DNA of 8,984 bases, taken from NCBI GenBank assembly GCA_030586765.1, contig JAUQZZ010000079.1:1-8984 (forward strand), written 5' to 3'. The first letter of the stretch is position 1; the number at the start of each line of letters is the position of its first letter. Source of the DNA: Candidatus Brocadiales bacterium (lineage in GTDB: Bacteria > Planctomycetota > Brocadiia > Brocadiales > Bathyanammoxibiaceae). Below the pieces are notes generated by a model. The model made no database searches. It had not been told where the DNA came from and saw only the letters and a program-made list of their open reading frames with translations. Of this stretch, positions 1 to 5,530 are shown in pieces. Made by a program: the position numbers and the translations under genes.

Positions 1-974
1 CTGCCGGAAAAGGGGCTGTTATTCACCGAGAAAGTCATCCTCACCGTAGGTTCGTCAATAGACACGGGCGGCAGGGCAAGAGGGTTATTACTGTCAGCAA
101 TAGTCTCGCCTATGCCGATGTCAGGCAGACCAGCCACCGCAACAATCTCCCCGGCCTCTGCCCTTTCCACCTCTACCCGCTCCAGACCCTTGAAGAGAAG
201 GATGTCTGTTGCCTTGCCAATAACGGTGGTGCCGTCAATTTTTATCTGGGCGATGGGCTGCTTTTTTGTGATGGAGCCTGACTGTATCTTTCCGATACCC
301 ATCTTCCCCTTATATGAGTCGTAGGCCAGGGCTAGCACGAGTATCTGTAATGGGTCATCGGGGTTGGTTATCGGGGCAGGGATCTTTGAGAGGATAGTTT
401 CAAATAAAGGGACCAGGTCTTTTCCGGGGCGCTTTAGGTCAAGGGTTGCAGTGCCAAAAATACCTGCGGTATAGACGATAGGGAAATCAAGCTGTTCGTA
501 GGTTGCCCCAAGGTCTACAAAGAGGTCAAAGGTTCGGTTTACTACGTCCTCTATCTGGGCATCAGGGCGGTCAATTTTATTGATAACTACAATGGCGGGG
601 TGTCCCAGGGCCAGGGCCTTACGCAGTACAAACTTGGTCTGCGGCATGGGGCCTTCCTTGGCATCCACCAGGAGCAGGACGCCGTCCACCATCCTCAGCG
701 TTCGCTCCACTTCCCCACCAAAATCGGCATGCCCAGGGGTATCTACCAGGTTAATCTTCACGCAGTTATACAGGATGCTAGCGTTTTTGGCGCGGATAGT
801 AATGCCCCGCTCACGCTCCAGGTCCATGGAGTCCATTATGCACTCGCCCATTTCTTCGATATTCCGTGCCACGTGTGTTTGCTTGAGCATTGCATCCACC
901 AGGGTAGTCTTCCCGTGGTCAACGTGGGCAATGATGGCGATATTGCGGATGTCTTTTCTCTGTCTGCTTGTCAT
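1..974 (-). CDS. typA: Translational GTPase TypA/BipA, N-terminal half (partial at window edge)
   Basis: Ribosome-binding GTPase of the EF-G/LepA superfamily, known to act in 50S assembly and stress or low-temperature growth. The visible 324 residues begin with the G domain: G1 HVDHGKTT (residues 17-24), G2 RGITI (56-60), G3 DTPGH (78-82) and G4 NKID (132-135). A beta-barrel domain II follows, and the last visible residues (TFSVNNSPFSG) match the TypA segment just after that domain. The family is about 600 residues, so the C-terminal half lies off the left edge. The ATG at 972-974 is the only plausible start, because an in-frame TAA lies four codons upstream (986-988 on the plus strand). There is no good Shine-Dalgarno at normal spacing; GAGAGGG lies about 25 bases upstream. 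The gene stands alone, without a same-strand neighbour for about 2.4 kb upstream. The family call is firm; regulation is inferred only from the leader hairpin annotated separately. Confidence 0.96.
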   Translation of the reverse strand, partial: MTSRQRKDIRNIAIIAHVDHGKTTLVDAMLKQTHVARNIEEMGECIMDSMDLERERGITIRAKNASILYNCVKINLVDTPGHADFGGEVERTLRMVDGVLLLVDAKEGPMPQTKFVLRKALALGHPAIVVINKIDRPDAQIEDVVNRTFDLFVDLGATYEQLDFPIVYTAGIFGTATLDLKRPGKDLVPLFETILSKIPAPITNPDDPLQILVLALAYDSYKGKMGIGKIQSGSITKKQPIAQIKIDGTTVIGKATDILLFKGLERVEVERAEAGEIVAVAGLPDIGIGETIADSNNPLALPPVSIDEPTVRMTFSVNNSPFSG

Positions 975-1016
975 ATTAAAAATCGTTTAGAGTTCGGCCC
1001 TCTCGATTATGCCTGG

Positions 1017-1073
1017 AAATAAAAAGGGCATAACTTAGACACAATTTTGTACATAGTGCCTAACTTTATGCCC
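1017..1073 (-). terminator. Terminator-like hairpin in the typA leader
   Basis: Read on the minus strand, GGGCATAA (1066-1073) and TTATGCCC (1026-1033) form an 8-bp perfect stem. It extends through GTTAG/CTAA and CAC/GTG with one bulge and one mismatch. The stem is followed directly by TTTTTATTT (1017-1025), the form of a Rho-independent terminator. The next minus-strand gene is typA, starting 43 bases further on, and no minus-strand gene ends upstream within the visible 580 bases. The hairpin could therefore be a leader attenuator, a terminator of an unseen small RNA, or the remnant of a palindromic mobile repeat. The structure is seen; the role is inferred. Confidence 0.4.
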
Positions 1074-1276
1074 GTGACTATAGAGAGATGTAATGCATAT
1101 AAGCTAGATCTACTACGTAAAAACAGTATATCAATTCTGTCTGATAATGTCAAAGGCTAATAGTTCAGCGAAGGGGCTTTCTTTGGTATTAAGAGGCCAA
1201 TCCCTTGACTTTTATACTTATATGTTAGACACTACGCTTCCTTTTATAATACAGCAGCTCTAAAAAATCAAAGATT

Positions 1277-1336
1277 GTAGCGGCAGAGCTTGCTCTGCTT
1301 AACTCCATCTTGAAGTCGAGCAAGCTCGACCACTAC
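1277..1336. repeat. GTAG hairpin pair (REPIN-like), GAGCTTGCTC stem type
   Basis: Two head-to-head hairpins make an inverted pair. The left is GTAG + CG + a 7-bp stem (gcagagc-tt-gctctgc, 1283-1298). The right, read on the minus strand, is GTAG + TG + a 7-bp stem (gtcgagc-tt-gctcgac, 1315-1330), ending in CTAC at 1333-1336. A 16-base spacer separates them. The two arms are similar, and the right arm recurs at 2819-2872. A 5' GTAG tetranucleotide ahead of a palindrome is the hallmark of REP sequences mobilised by RAYT (TnpA-REP) enzymes; no RAYT gene is in the window. Confidence 0.75.
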
Positions 1337-1436
1337 AGAATTAAAGGAAACAAGCACGGGCGGTCGGTTTTAAGATTATGTGTTGGGCTTTGCAAAATAT
1401 GCCTTTCCAATTCGCTTAAGGCGGACACTCCTAATT

Positions 1437-1513
1437 CCCTCCCCCTTGATGGGGGAGGGTAGGGTGAGGGTGAATACCACCCTCCCCTTTCCCCCTCCCG
1501 TCAAGGGAGGGGG
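1437..1513. repeat. C-rich compound palindrome (three tandem stem-loops)
   Basis: Three adjacent stem-loops are visible: ccctccccc/gggggaggg with loop ttgat (1437-1459), gagggtg/caccctc with loop aatac (1466-1484), and ccccctccc/gggaggggg with loop gtcaa (1491-1513). The outer two are inverted copies of one unit of about 38 bases, giving a large imperfect palindrome. Related copies lie at 3384-3424 and, decayed, at 5606-5645. This type of repeat is common in intergenic DNA of several environmental bacterial lineages, and its translation (HPHPTLP-like) is a frequent source of false ORFs. It ends 41 bases before the oxidoreductase start. Confidence 0.8.
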
Positions 1514-1554
1514 AAACTGAATCCGTCTTTTGCAGAGGGCTCAAGACTGGATTT

Positions 1555-2736
1555 ATGAGGAAGAGATATCCATACATAATAGTAGGTAGTGGTGTGGCAG
1601 GCAATGCCGCCTTAGAGAAACTCGTAGACCTTGGAGAGAAGGGCAATATCTTTATGATTTCCCGAGATAAACACCTGCCTTATGACAGACCGCCCCTTTC
1701 AAAGGAGTTTTTACGGGGCAAAAGGAAGGAGGAGAAGGTCTTTTATCACACAGAAGGGTATTTCAAGGATAATGGGGTTGATATTGCCCTCGATACCTCT
1801 GTGAAGGAGATTGGGTCTAAGGAAAAGATAGTAATTACTTCCAGCGGAGAGGAAATAGCCTTTGATAAACTCTTAATGACCCCTGGCGTTATGCCCCTCA
1901 GGTTCAAAATTAAAGGAACAGACCTAGAAAATATCTTCTATCTCCGCAGCCTGGACGATTCTAAGGTAATTAAGGATGCAATGGGCAGGTATAAAAGCGC
2001 AGTTATAGTTGGGGGCGGGTTTATAGGAATGGAGGTCGCAGCGGCCCTGGTAGAAAAGGGTATTACTGCGACCCTCTTGACCAGGGGGCGGTGGCTCTGG
2101 GACAGATTTATAAACAAAGAGATTGCCAGTTTCTTTGAGGATTATTACAAAAGGCAGGGTGTAAATTTCATCGTCAATGATGAGCCGGTGGAGTTTATCG
2201 GGGAAGGCAGTGTTAAGGGTCTTAGAACGAAGGATGGAAAGACCCTGGATTGTGATTTCGTGGTGGCTGGAATCGGGACAGAGTTGCCAGGGGAGATTTT
2301 TCTTTCCTCTGGGCTAGCCTTTGATAATGGCCTGGTAGTGTATGAATATATGCAGACAAATAATCCCGACATCTTTGGTGCAGGGGATGCCATAAATTTT
2401 TATGACCCAGTTTTTAAAAAGAGGCGTAGGGTGGAACACTGGGGCCATGCTGATTACAGCGGACGCCTTGCGGCAGAAAACATGAAGGGGGTGAAAAAGC
2501 CCTATGATTTATTGACCTATGTATTTTCTCGGGTCTTTGACCTGCGTCTTGAGTTTGCAGGGGATGAAACGGGTTACGAAGAGATAAAGATTATAAGGGG
2601 CGGCTTTGGGGACAAGAGTTTTACTGCGCTGTATCTAAAGAATGGCCTTGCCCGTGCCTATTTTCAGATAAATGGCGAACAGGCAGAAAGGGCAGAGTTA
2701 GAAAGGCGCATCAGGGACGACCAGGCAAAGGTCTAG
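1555..2736 (+). CDS. FAD-dependent NAD(P)H oxidoreductase, ferredoxin reductase/AIF type
   Basis: Predicted cytoplasmic flavoprotein of the pyridine nucleotide-disulphide oxidoreductase fold (393 aa), passing electrons from NAD(P)H through FAD to an unknown acceptor such as a rubredoxin or ferredoxin. The N-terminal FAD-binding motif is GSGVAG (11-16). DRPPLSKEFL (44-53) is the typical segment of the rubredoxin/ferredoxin-reductase branch. The nucleotide-binding motif is GGGFIGME (153-160), and IFGAGDA (273-279) is the second FAD motif. The HWGHADYSGRLAAENM stretch (295-310) resembles AIF-like and BphA4-like proteins. There is no CxxC pair, so it is not a disulphide reductase. The second beta strand of the nucleotide domain ends in LLTRGR (174-179), without the usual acidic residue for NADH, which hints at NADPH (inference). 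ATG 1555 has only a weak GGA close upstream. It is an isolated gene between repeat blocks, so the electron acceptor is not indicated by context. Confidence 0.9.
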   Translation: MRKRYPYIIVGSGVAGNAALEKLVDLGEKGNIFMISRDKHLPYDRPPLSKEFLRGKRKEEKVFYHTEGYFKDNGVDIALDTSVKEIGSKEKIVITSSGEEIAFDKLLMTPGVMPLRFKIKGTDLENIFYLRSLDDSKVIKDAMGRYKSAVIVGGGFIGMEVAAALVEKGITATLLTRGRWLWDRFINKEIASFFEDYYKRQGVNFIVNDEPVEFIGEGSVKGLRTKDGKTLDCDFVVAGIGTELPGEIFLSSGLAFDNGLVVYEYMQTNNPDIFGAGDAINFYDPVFKKRRRVEHWGHADYSGRLAAENMKGVKKPYDLLTYVFSRVFDLRLEFAGDETGYEEIKIIRGGFGDKSFTALYLKNGLARAYFQINGEQAERAELERRIRDDQAKV

Positions 2737-2805
2737 TACAGAGGATTTATTTTCTAGGTGCAGGCATCGCCGTAATCAAGGAGAACTTTGCATAGGTCGC
2801 CCGGT

Positions 2806-2982
2806 GTCATTCTGAGCTGTAGTGGTCGAGCCGTGCCGTAGGCAGGTCTGCCTTCGGCATGACTTGCTCGACTTACTTTAACAAAGCAAGTCACGCCATA
2901 GGCGGATCTGCCTTTGGTATGACTTTGCTACTACAATAATACATGTGACCAATCATGTCATTCTGAGCGAAGCGAAGAATCT
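2806..2982 (+). repeat. GTCATTCTGAGC dispersed repeat, two copies
   Basis: The 12-mer GTCATTCTGAGC occurs at 2806-2817 and 2957-2968. The second copy continues as GAAGCGAAGAATCT (to 2982), the full form of a short intergenic repeat seen in many bacterial genomes. The first copy is cut exactly where a GTAG element begins (TGTAG at 2818-2822), as if that element had inserted into or replaced the rest. The span given covers both copies and the element between them. Confidence 0.65.
2819..2934. repeat. Compound GTAG element with an interrupted stem
   Basis: The left arm is GTAG (2819-2822) + TG + GTCGAGC (2825-2831) ... GCTCGAC (2866-2872), the same stem as in the 1277-1336 pair. Its two-base TT loop is replaced by 34 bases (2832-2865) containing a second palindrome (tgccgtaggcag/ctgccttcggca, 11 of 12 paired). 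The right arm ends in CTACTAC (2928-2934) and contains a homologous copy of the same inner palindrome (2892-2928). The whole is therefore an inverted pair at the ends with direct homologous copies inside. This can be read directly; how it arose is inference. Confidence 0.7.
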
Positions 2983-2984
2983 AG

Positions 2985-3044
2985 GTAGACAACGAGGTAA
3001 ACCTCGTTGAACCACAATCAACGACCATAAAGGTCGTTGTCTAC
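2985..3044. repeat. GTAG hairpin pair (REPIN-like), CAACGA stem type
   Basis: Outer ends gtagacaacga (2985-2995) and tcgttgtctac (3034-3044) are perfect 11-bp inverted repeats. Each half is also its own hairpin: GTAG-A-caacgaggt/acctcgttg (2990-3009) and caacgacc/ggtcgttg-T-CTAC (3019-3044). The element can thus fold as one long stem or as two short ones. It starts two bases after the GTCATTCTGAGC-family repeat ends. Confidence 0.8.
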
Positions 3045-3118
3045 CACTTTGGCTCGATGCTGGGACTACCTTAGAGGAGGGTATGTCCAGACACCTTAGT
3101 AGATTAGCCGTCTCTGTA

Positions 3119-3180
3119 GTAGCGCAGACCTTTAGGTATGCCTAATATGATATGGGGGCAGGACTAAAACCCTGCGCTAC
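3119..3180. repeat. GTAG hairpin pair (REPIN-like), GTAGCGCAG type
   Basis: The ends gtagcgcag (3119-3127) and ctgcgctac (3172-3180) are perfect 9-bp inverted repeats. The left half folds as GTAGC + gcagacct-tt-aggtatgc (7 of 8 paired). The right half, on the minus strand, folds as GTAGC + gcagg/cctgc with an 8-base loop. The architecture is the same as the other GTAG pairs but with an unrelated stem sequence. Confidence 0.75.
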
Positions 3181-3383
3181 AATTCTTGAGTTTTTCAGAG
3201 GTCTCGGTTAATGAAAGTGCTTAAAGTCCTATTTTTTCTTCTTCTCCGGTGGGTTGTGCTTTGCGCATGTCTTACACATCTTTTCTCACCCCCTTTCAAG
3301 GGTTTACGCTCAGGGCTATTAGCCCAGCATGACAAGGTTTTGCGAAAATACACCTTTCCCAGAGGTCTCTAGCTATGATAACC

Positions 3384-3424
3384 TCCCCCTACCCCCTCCC
3401 ATCTAAGGGAGGGGGAGATTGAAT
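3384..3424 (-). repeat. C-rich palindrome copy, possible transcript end for the PEBP gene
   Basis: Stem ccccctccc (3392-3400) / gggaggggg (3407-3415), 9 bp with loop atctaa, followed by an agattgaatc tail shared with the block at 1437-1513 (there aaactgaatc). It lies just downstream of the minus-strand PEBP stop codon, so it could stop or protect that transcript, but no T-run follows it on either strand. Repeat identity is clear; termination is a guess. Confidence 0.65.
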
Positions 3425-3436
3425 CTGCCTATGGCA

Positions 3437-3985
3437 TTACCGCCTGTAAAGTCCGATGAGTTCGGCGTTAGCAAGGATATGCCCCTGCATGGCCTTTTCC
3501 ACATCCTTCTTTGTTGCCCGCGGGGGCAGGTTTAGCTTTGTATCCAGGGCATATAGCTTAAAGAAATAGCGGTGTGCTGGCCCAGGAGGTGGACAGGGGC
3601 CGCCAAAGCCTACCTTTCGAAAATCAGTTATGCCCTGCTTTGCACCATTCTCAAGGGTTTCCTTCTTTGGAATGCCCTCAGGCAATTCCTTTGTATCGGC
3701 AGGGAGGTCGTATATAACCCAATGGACCCATGTGCCCATGGGGGCATCAGGGTCGTCAGCTATAAGGGCAAGGCTCTTAGTCCCTTGCGGAGGGGCGTTC
3801 CAGCTTAGGGGTGGAGATTTATCCGCCCCGTCGCAGGTGTACTGGGTGGGGATAGTATCCTTGGCCTTGAAGGCAGAGCTTTTAAGTTCAAAGGCCATGG
3901 CATCACCTCCTGCCTCTAGAGGTTCCGTAAAAGTCAGGCATAGGCCCATTATAACTATTAAGAAGAGGAGCCAGAGGCCTTTCAT
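3437..3985 (-). CDS. YbhB/YbcL-family PEBP (Raf kinase inhibitor-like) protein with N-terminal signal peptide
   Basis: Member of the phosphatidylethanolamine-binding protein fold, which binds small anionic or phospholipid ligands; the bacterial role is poorly known. Diagnostic sites are the ligand-pocket DPDAP (78-82) with HW (88-89), and GGPCPPPG (128-135) followed by HRY (138-140). FELKSSAF (32-39) opens the domain. The full ORF has 182 aa. Residues 1-25 (MKGLWLLFLI... to PLEA) form a hydrophobic signal peptide with a plausible cleavage after Ala25 and no clear lipobox, suggesting export. However, Met30 (ATG at 3896-3898) directly precedes the conserved domain and has a perfect Shine-Dalgarno AGGAGG seven bases upstream, while the ATG at 3983-3985 has none and sits only a few bases after a likely -10. 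Cytoplasmic YbhB proteins begin where Met30 does. The longer form is given because its signal peptide looks genuine; both forms may be made. Confidence 0.93.
   Translation of the reverse strand: MKGLWLLFLIVIMGLCLTFTEPLEAGGDAMAFELKSSAFKAKDTIPTQYTCDGADKSPPLSWNAPPQGTKSLALIADDPDAPMGTWVHWVIYDLPADTKELPEGIPKKETLENGAKQGITDFRKVGFGGPCPPPGPAHRYFFKLYALDTKLNLPPRATKKDVEKAMQGHILANAELIGLYRR
3902..3911 (-). promoter_or_regulatory. Strong internal Shine-Dalgarno in the PEBP gene
   Basis: On the minus strand AGGAGGTGAT is complementary to the 16S rRNA 3' end over about ten bases. Its AGGAGG core ends seven bases before the in-frame ATG at 3896-3898 (Met30). It encodes part of the AGGDA junction after the signal peptide. 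It is the best ribosome binding site in the window apart from that of the 4206 gene. Confidence 0.65.
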
Positions 3986-3994
3986 CAGATTTAA

Positions 3995-4023
3995 ATGATA
4001 TAAAAGTGTTACGAGATATGCAA
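3995..4023 (-). promoter_or_regulatory. Predicted sigma-70-type promoter for the PEBP gene
   Basis: The -35 is TTGCAT (4018-4023) and the -10 is TATCAT (3995-4000, 5 of 6 consensus) with a 17-base spacer. Transcription would start near 3988, only about three bases before the upstream ATG at 3985. That start would be effectively leaderless, while the internal Met30 start would have a leader of about 90 bases. Confidence 0.45.
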
Positions 4024-4128
4024 TCCCTTTTTACCAAAAAAGACTGACTCCAAGAGAATCCCGATGAGGACTGATTGCCACCCGCAGGTGGTAGAACCAC
4101 CCTTTCCCATAAGTTATTTCCCCGCTAT

Positions 4129-4156
4129 TTACAAGAAAGGTCTTTTCTAGTAGCAT
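4129..4156 (+). promoter_or_regulatory. Weak predicted promoter for the small exported protein
   Basis: TTACAA (4129-4134) and TAGCAT (4151-4156, 4 of 6 to TATAAT) are 16 bases apart, which would give a leader of about 40 bases before ATG 4206. The match is modest, and the site is supported mainly by its position in the divergent gap. Confidence 0.25.
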
Positions 4157-4190
4157 TTTTCCTCTATTTTTGCATCTAAAGGGTTTGATA

Positions 4191-4197
4191 AAGGAGG
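4191..4197 (+). promoter_or_regulatory. Shine-Dalgarno that fixes the start at 4206
   Basis: AAGGAGG followed by eight bases and then ATG at 4206-4208. The in-frame ATG at 4170 lies upstream of this site and has no ribosome binding site of its own, so the shorter protein is the better call. Confidence 0.75.
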
Positions 4198-4205
4198 CAA
4201 ATACC

Positions 4206-4601
4206 ATGGAGAGGATTAATAGAGAGATGACCTTTTTGACCCTTTTTATAGGGCTGTTTCTTTTCCTGAACTCTACTGTATACGGTGGTACGGTGGATAA
4301 TGAGGGTACTATCTATGTGGCCCACTGGACGCACACCCCTGAAAACTGCCCTGGCAGGAGTACGGAGGGGGCAAAGATGCTTAGCGACTTCTGGGCAAAC
4401 CGCGATGAGGCCACCAGAAAAGGGATAACAATTCTCGGTGCCTACGTTACTGTAACAGAGCACGACTATTACATCATCGTGCAGGCCAAGGATTATGCAT
4501 CCGTGGTAAAGTTTTTCTTGCCCCTCGTACCTACCCAGACAGGCTCCTTTAGACCAGTCCTGCCTATGGAGGAATGGATAAAGATAAACCAGCCAAAGTA
4601 G
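4206..4601 (+). CDS. Small exported protein, possibly DUF3303-like (dimeric alpha/beta barrel)
   Basis: 131 aa from the ATG chosen on its AAGGAGG site. Residues 1-28 (MERINREM then a hydrophobic run TFLTLFIGLFLFL, ending STVYGG) form a Sec-type signal peptide, so the mature part of about 100 residues should be periplasmic or membrane-attached. The mature part runs strand (TIYVAHWT), a PENCPGR loop, helix (AKMLSDFW), strand (ITILGAYV), strand (DYYIIVQA), helix (YASVVKFFL) and strand (FRPVLPMEEW). This is a ferredoxin-like order, as in DUF3303/Dabb-type proteins. The family assignment rests on general resemblance and is uncertain; no catalytic residues are evident. It is divergent from the PEBP gene across about 220 bases and convergent with the HD-GYP gene, with 37 bases and no obvious terminator between them. 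Confidence 0.75.
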   Translation: MERINREMTFLTLFIGLFLFLNSTVYGGTVDNEGTIYVAHWTHTPENCPGRSTEGAKMLSDFWANRDEATRKGITILGAYVTVTEHDYYIIVQAKDYASVVKFFLPLVPTQTGSFRPVLPMEEWIKINQPK

Positions 4602-4638
4602 GTGCTTTATCCTTGCCCTACAATGAACCCCATAGTAT

Positions 4639-5457
4639 TTACCTAAAACTGGCTGGTGCCAGAGGGATATTTGTCCTGACAAAGGCATTTACTATTCTGG
4701 GGTCAAACTGTATGCCTTTATTGCGGATGAGTTCGGCCATTACCTGGGTGTGTGACAAGGCCTTCCTGTAAGGCCTATCCGAGGTCATGGCCTCGTAGGC
4801 GTCGGCCACGGCCAGGATGCGTGCACCTAGCGGGATTCTATCGCCTTTAAGCTTATCTGGATAGCCTGTGCCGTCCCAGTGCTCGTGGTGGTGGCGGATA
4901 GATGGGAGTATGTCTTCAAACCATTTCCAAGTGGCCAGTATCTCCACCGCTTTTGAAGGATGCTCTTCCACAAGCTGTTGTTCTTCTGGCATGAGTTTCT
5001 CTGGCTTTCCCAGGAGTTCTAGATACGGGCCGAGCTTACCTATGTCATGGAGCAGGCCTGCCAGTTCTAGCTTTTTTGTTAACTCGTCATCCAGTTCTAT
5101 TGCCCGTGCAATGTAAGTCACATACATTGCCACGCGGACAGAGTGACCATGTGTCCACGGGGACTGGGCATCTATAGATATGGAAAGACTCTTTACTGTG
5201 CCTTCAAAGGCCTCACGGAGCTCCTGCTGTGCGCGCAACATCCCTTCTTCTGCCCTCTTGCGCCTATTGATAAGGGCTTGGGCAGTGGCACATAATGCAA
5301 TGATAAGGCACGCATTGGAAGAACGCGACCAGACGTTACCAGGCTCTGAGTATAGTTGCTCGATAAAATTGCCCTCGCGCAGTGCAAAAGCATGTAAGGC
5401 AGGTTCGATAAACCAAGAGAGTATCCCAAGCCCTATTCCAAGCCATAGTATTATCAT
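4639..5457 (-). CDS. Membrane-anchored HD-GYP domain protein (probable cyclic-di-GMP phosphodiesterase)
   Basis: Predicted to hydrolyse cyclic-di-GMP at the inner membrane. From ATG 5457 (272 aa) there are two membrane segments, about residues 1-17 and 48-63, separated by a short external loop (HAFALREGNFIEQLYSEP). This loop resembles the N-terminal sensor segment of some deltaproteobacterial histidine kinases. A short coiled linker leads to the HD-GYP domain (about 88-265). Visible motifs are GHSVRV (104-109), HDIGK (137-141), EHP (165-167), HHHEHWDGTGYP (189-200) and AVADAYEAM (217-225) with DRPYRKAL. All usual metal ligands (H105, H137, D138, H166, H189-H191, D219) and the GYP signature are present, so the enzyme should be active. 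The ORF can be extended to a TTG at 5493 (12 more residues) without a Shine-Dalgarno; the ATG has GGGGG about nine bases upstream and begins the hydrophobic segment, so I prefer it. Nearby genes do not show its target. Confidence 0.92.
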   Translation of the reverse strand: MIILWLGIGLGILSWFIEPALHAFALREGNFIEQLYSEPGNVWSRSSNACLIIALCATAQALINRRKRAEEGMLRAQQELREAFEGTVKSLSISIDAQSPWTHGHSVRVAMYVTYIARAIELDDELTKKLELAGLLHDIGKLGPYLELLGKPEKLMPEEQQLVEEHPSKAVEILATWKWFEDILPSIRHHHEHWDGTGYPDKLKGDRIPLGARILAVADAYEAMTSDRPYRKALSHTQVMAELIRNKGIQFDPRIVNAFVRTNIPLAPASFR

Positions 5458-5530
5458 CTTTTCACGCCCCCGTATGAGTTGAGGTCTCTGCAAGAGGTTA
5501 GATAATTAATTTATTCTGCCTTTTGACAGA

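Larger units (their letters stand above)
975..1554. other. Gene-poor interval between typA and the FAD oxidoreductase
   Basis: Between the divergent typA and oxidoreductase starts I see no convincing coding sequence. The interval holds a terminator-like hairpin near typA (1017-1073), a GTAG hairpin pair (1277-1336) and a C-rich palindrome block (1437-1513). A perfect TATAAT lies at 1245-1250 on the plus strand, with TTAGAC 14 bases upstream as a poor -35, so it is at best a weak promoter candidate for the oxidoreductase, about 300 bases from its start. On the minus strand CATAAT (1006-1011) could be the typA -10, but it lacks a recognisable -35. The rest (about 1080-1270) is AT-rich and shows nothing I can name. 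Confidence 0.6.
2737..3436. other. 700-base repeat-rich interval without genes
   Basis: No ORF here has protein-like composition. The stretch holds two copies of a GTCATTCTGAGC repeat, three GTAG hairpin elements (2819-2934, 2985-3044, 3119-3180) and a C-rich hairpin (3384-3424). A short hairpin GGGCT-att-AGCCC lies at 3313-3325. The remainder (about 3181-3310) is a T-rich stretch without recognisable signals. No T-tracted terminator is evident for the oxidoreductase, so one of the hairpins may serve. Confidence 0.65.

Noticed and set aside
600..1022. Plus-strand ORFs across the typA region
   Set aside because: They lie antisense to the clear GTPase motifs of typA and show no protein features of their own.
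1431..1646. Minus-strand ORF of 71 codons
   Set aside because: Its C-terminal part is a translation of the C-rich repeat (HPHPTLP type) and its start overlaps the oxidoreductase on the other strand, so it is a repeat artefact.
2806..3180. Possible CRISPR array in the repeat-rich interval
   Set aside because: The repeats differ in sequence and orientation and are not evenly spaced; there are no identical direct repeats separated by unique spacers, and no cas genes.
3903..4100. Minus-strand ORF of 65 codons overlapping the PEBP start
   Set aside because: It overlaps the signal-peptide coding region in another frame, has no ribosome binding site and crosses a small hairpin (4079-4096).
4170..4205. 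Upstream ATG of the small exported protein
   Set aside because: The stretch from this ATG contains the AAGGAGG site itself and would put 12 polar residues before the signal peptide; the ATG at 4206 is better placed.
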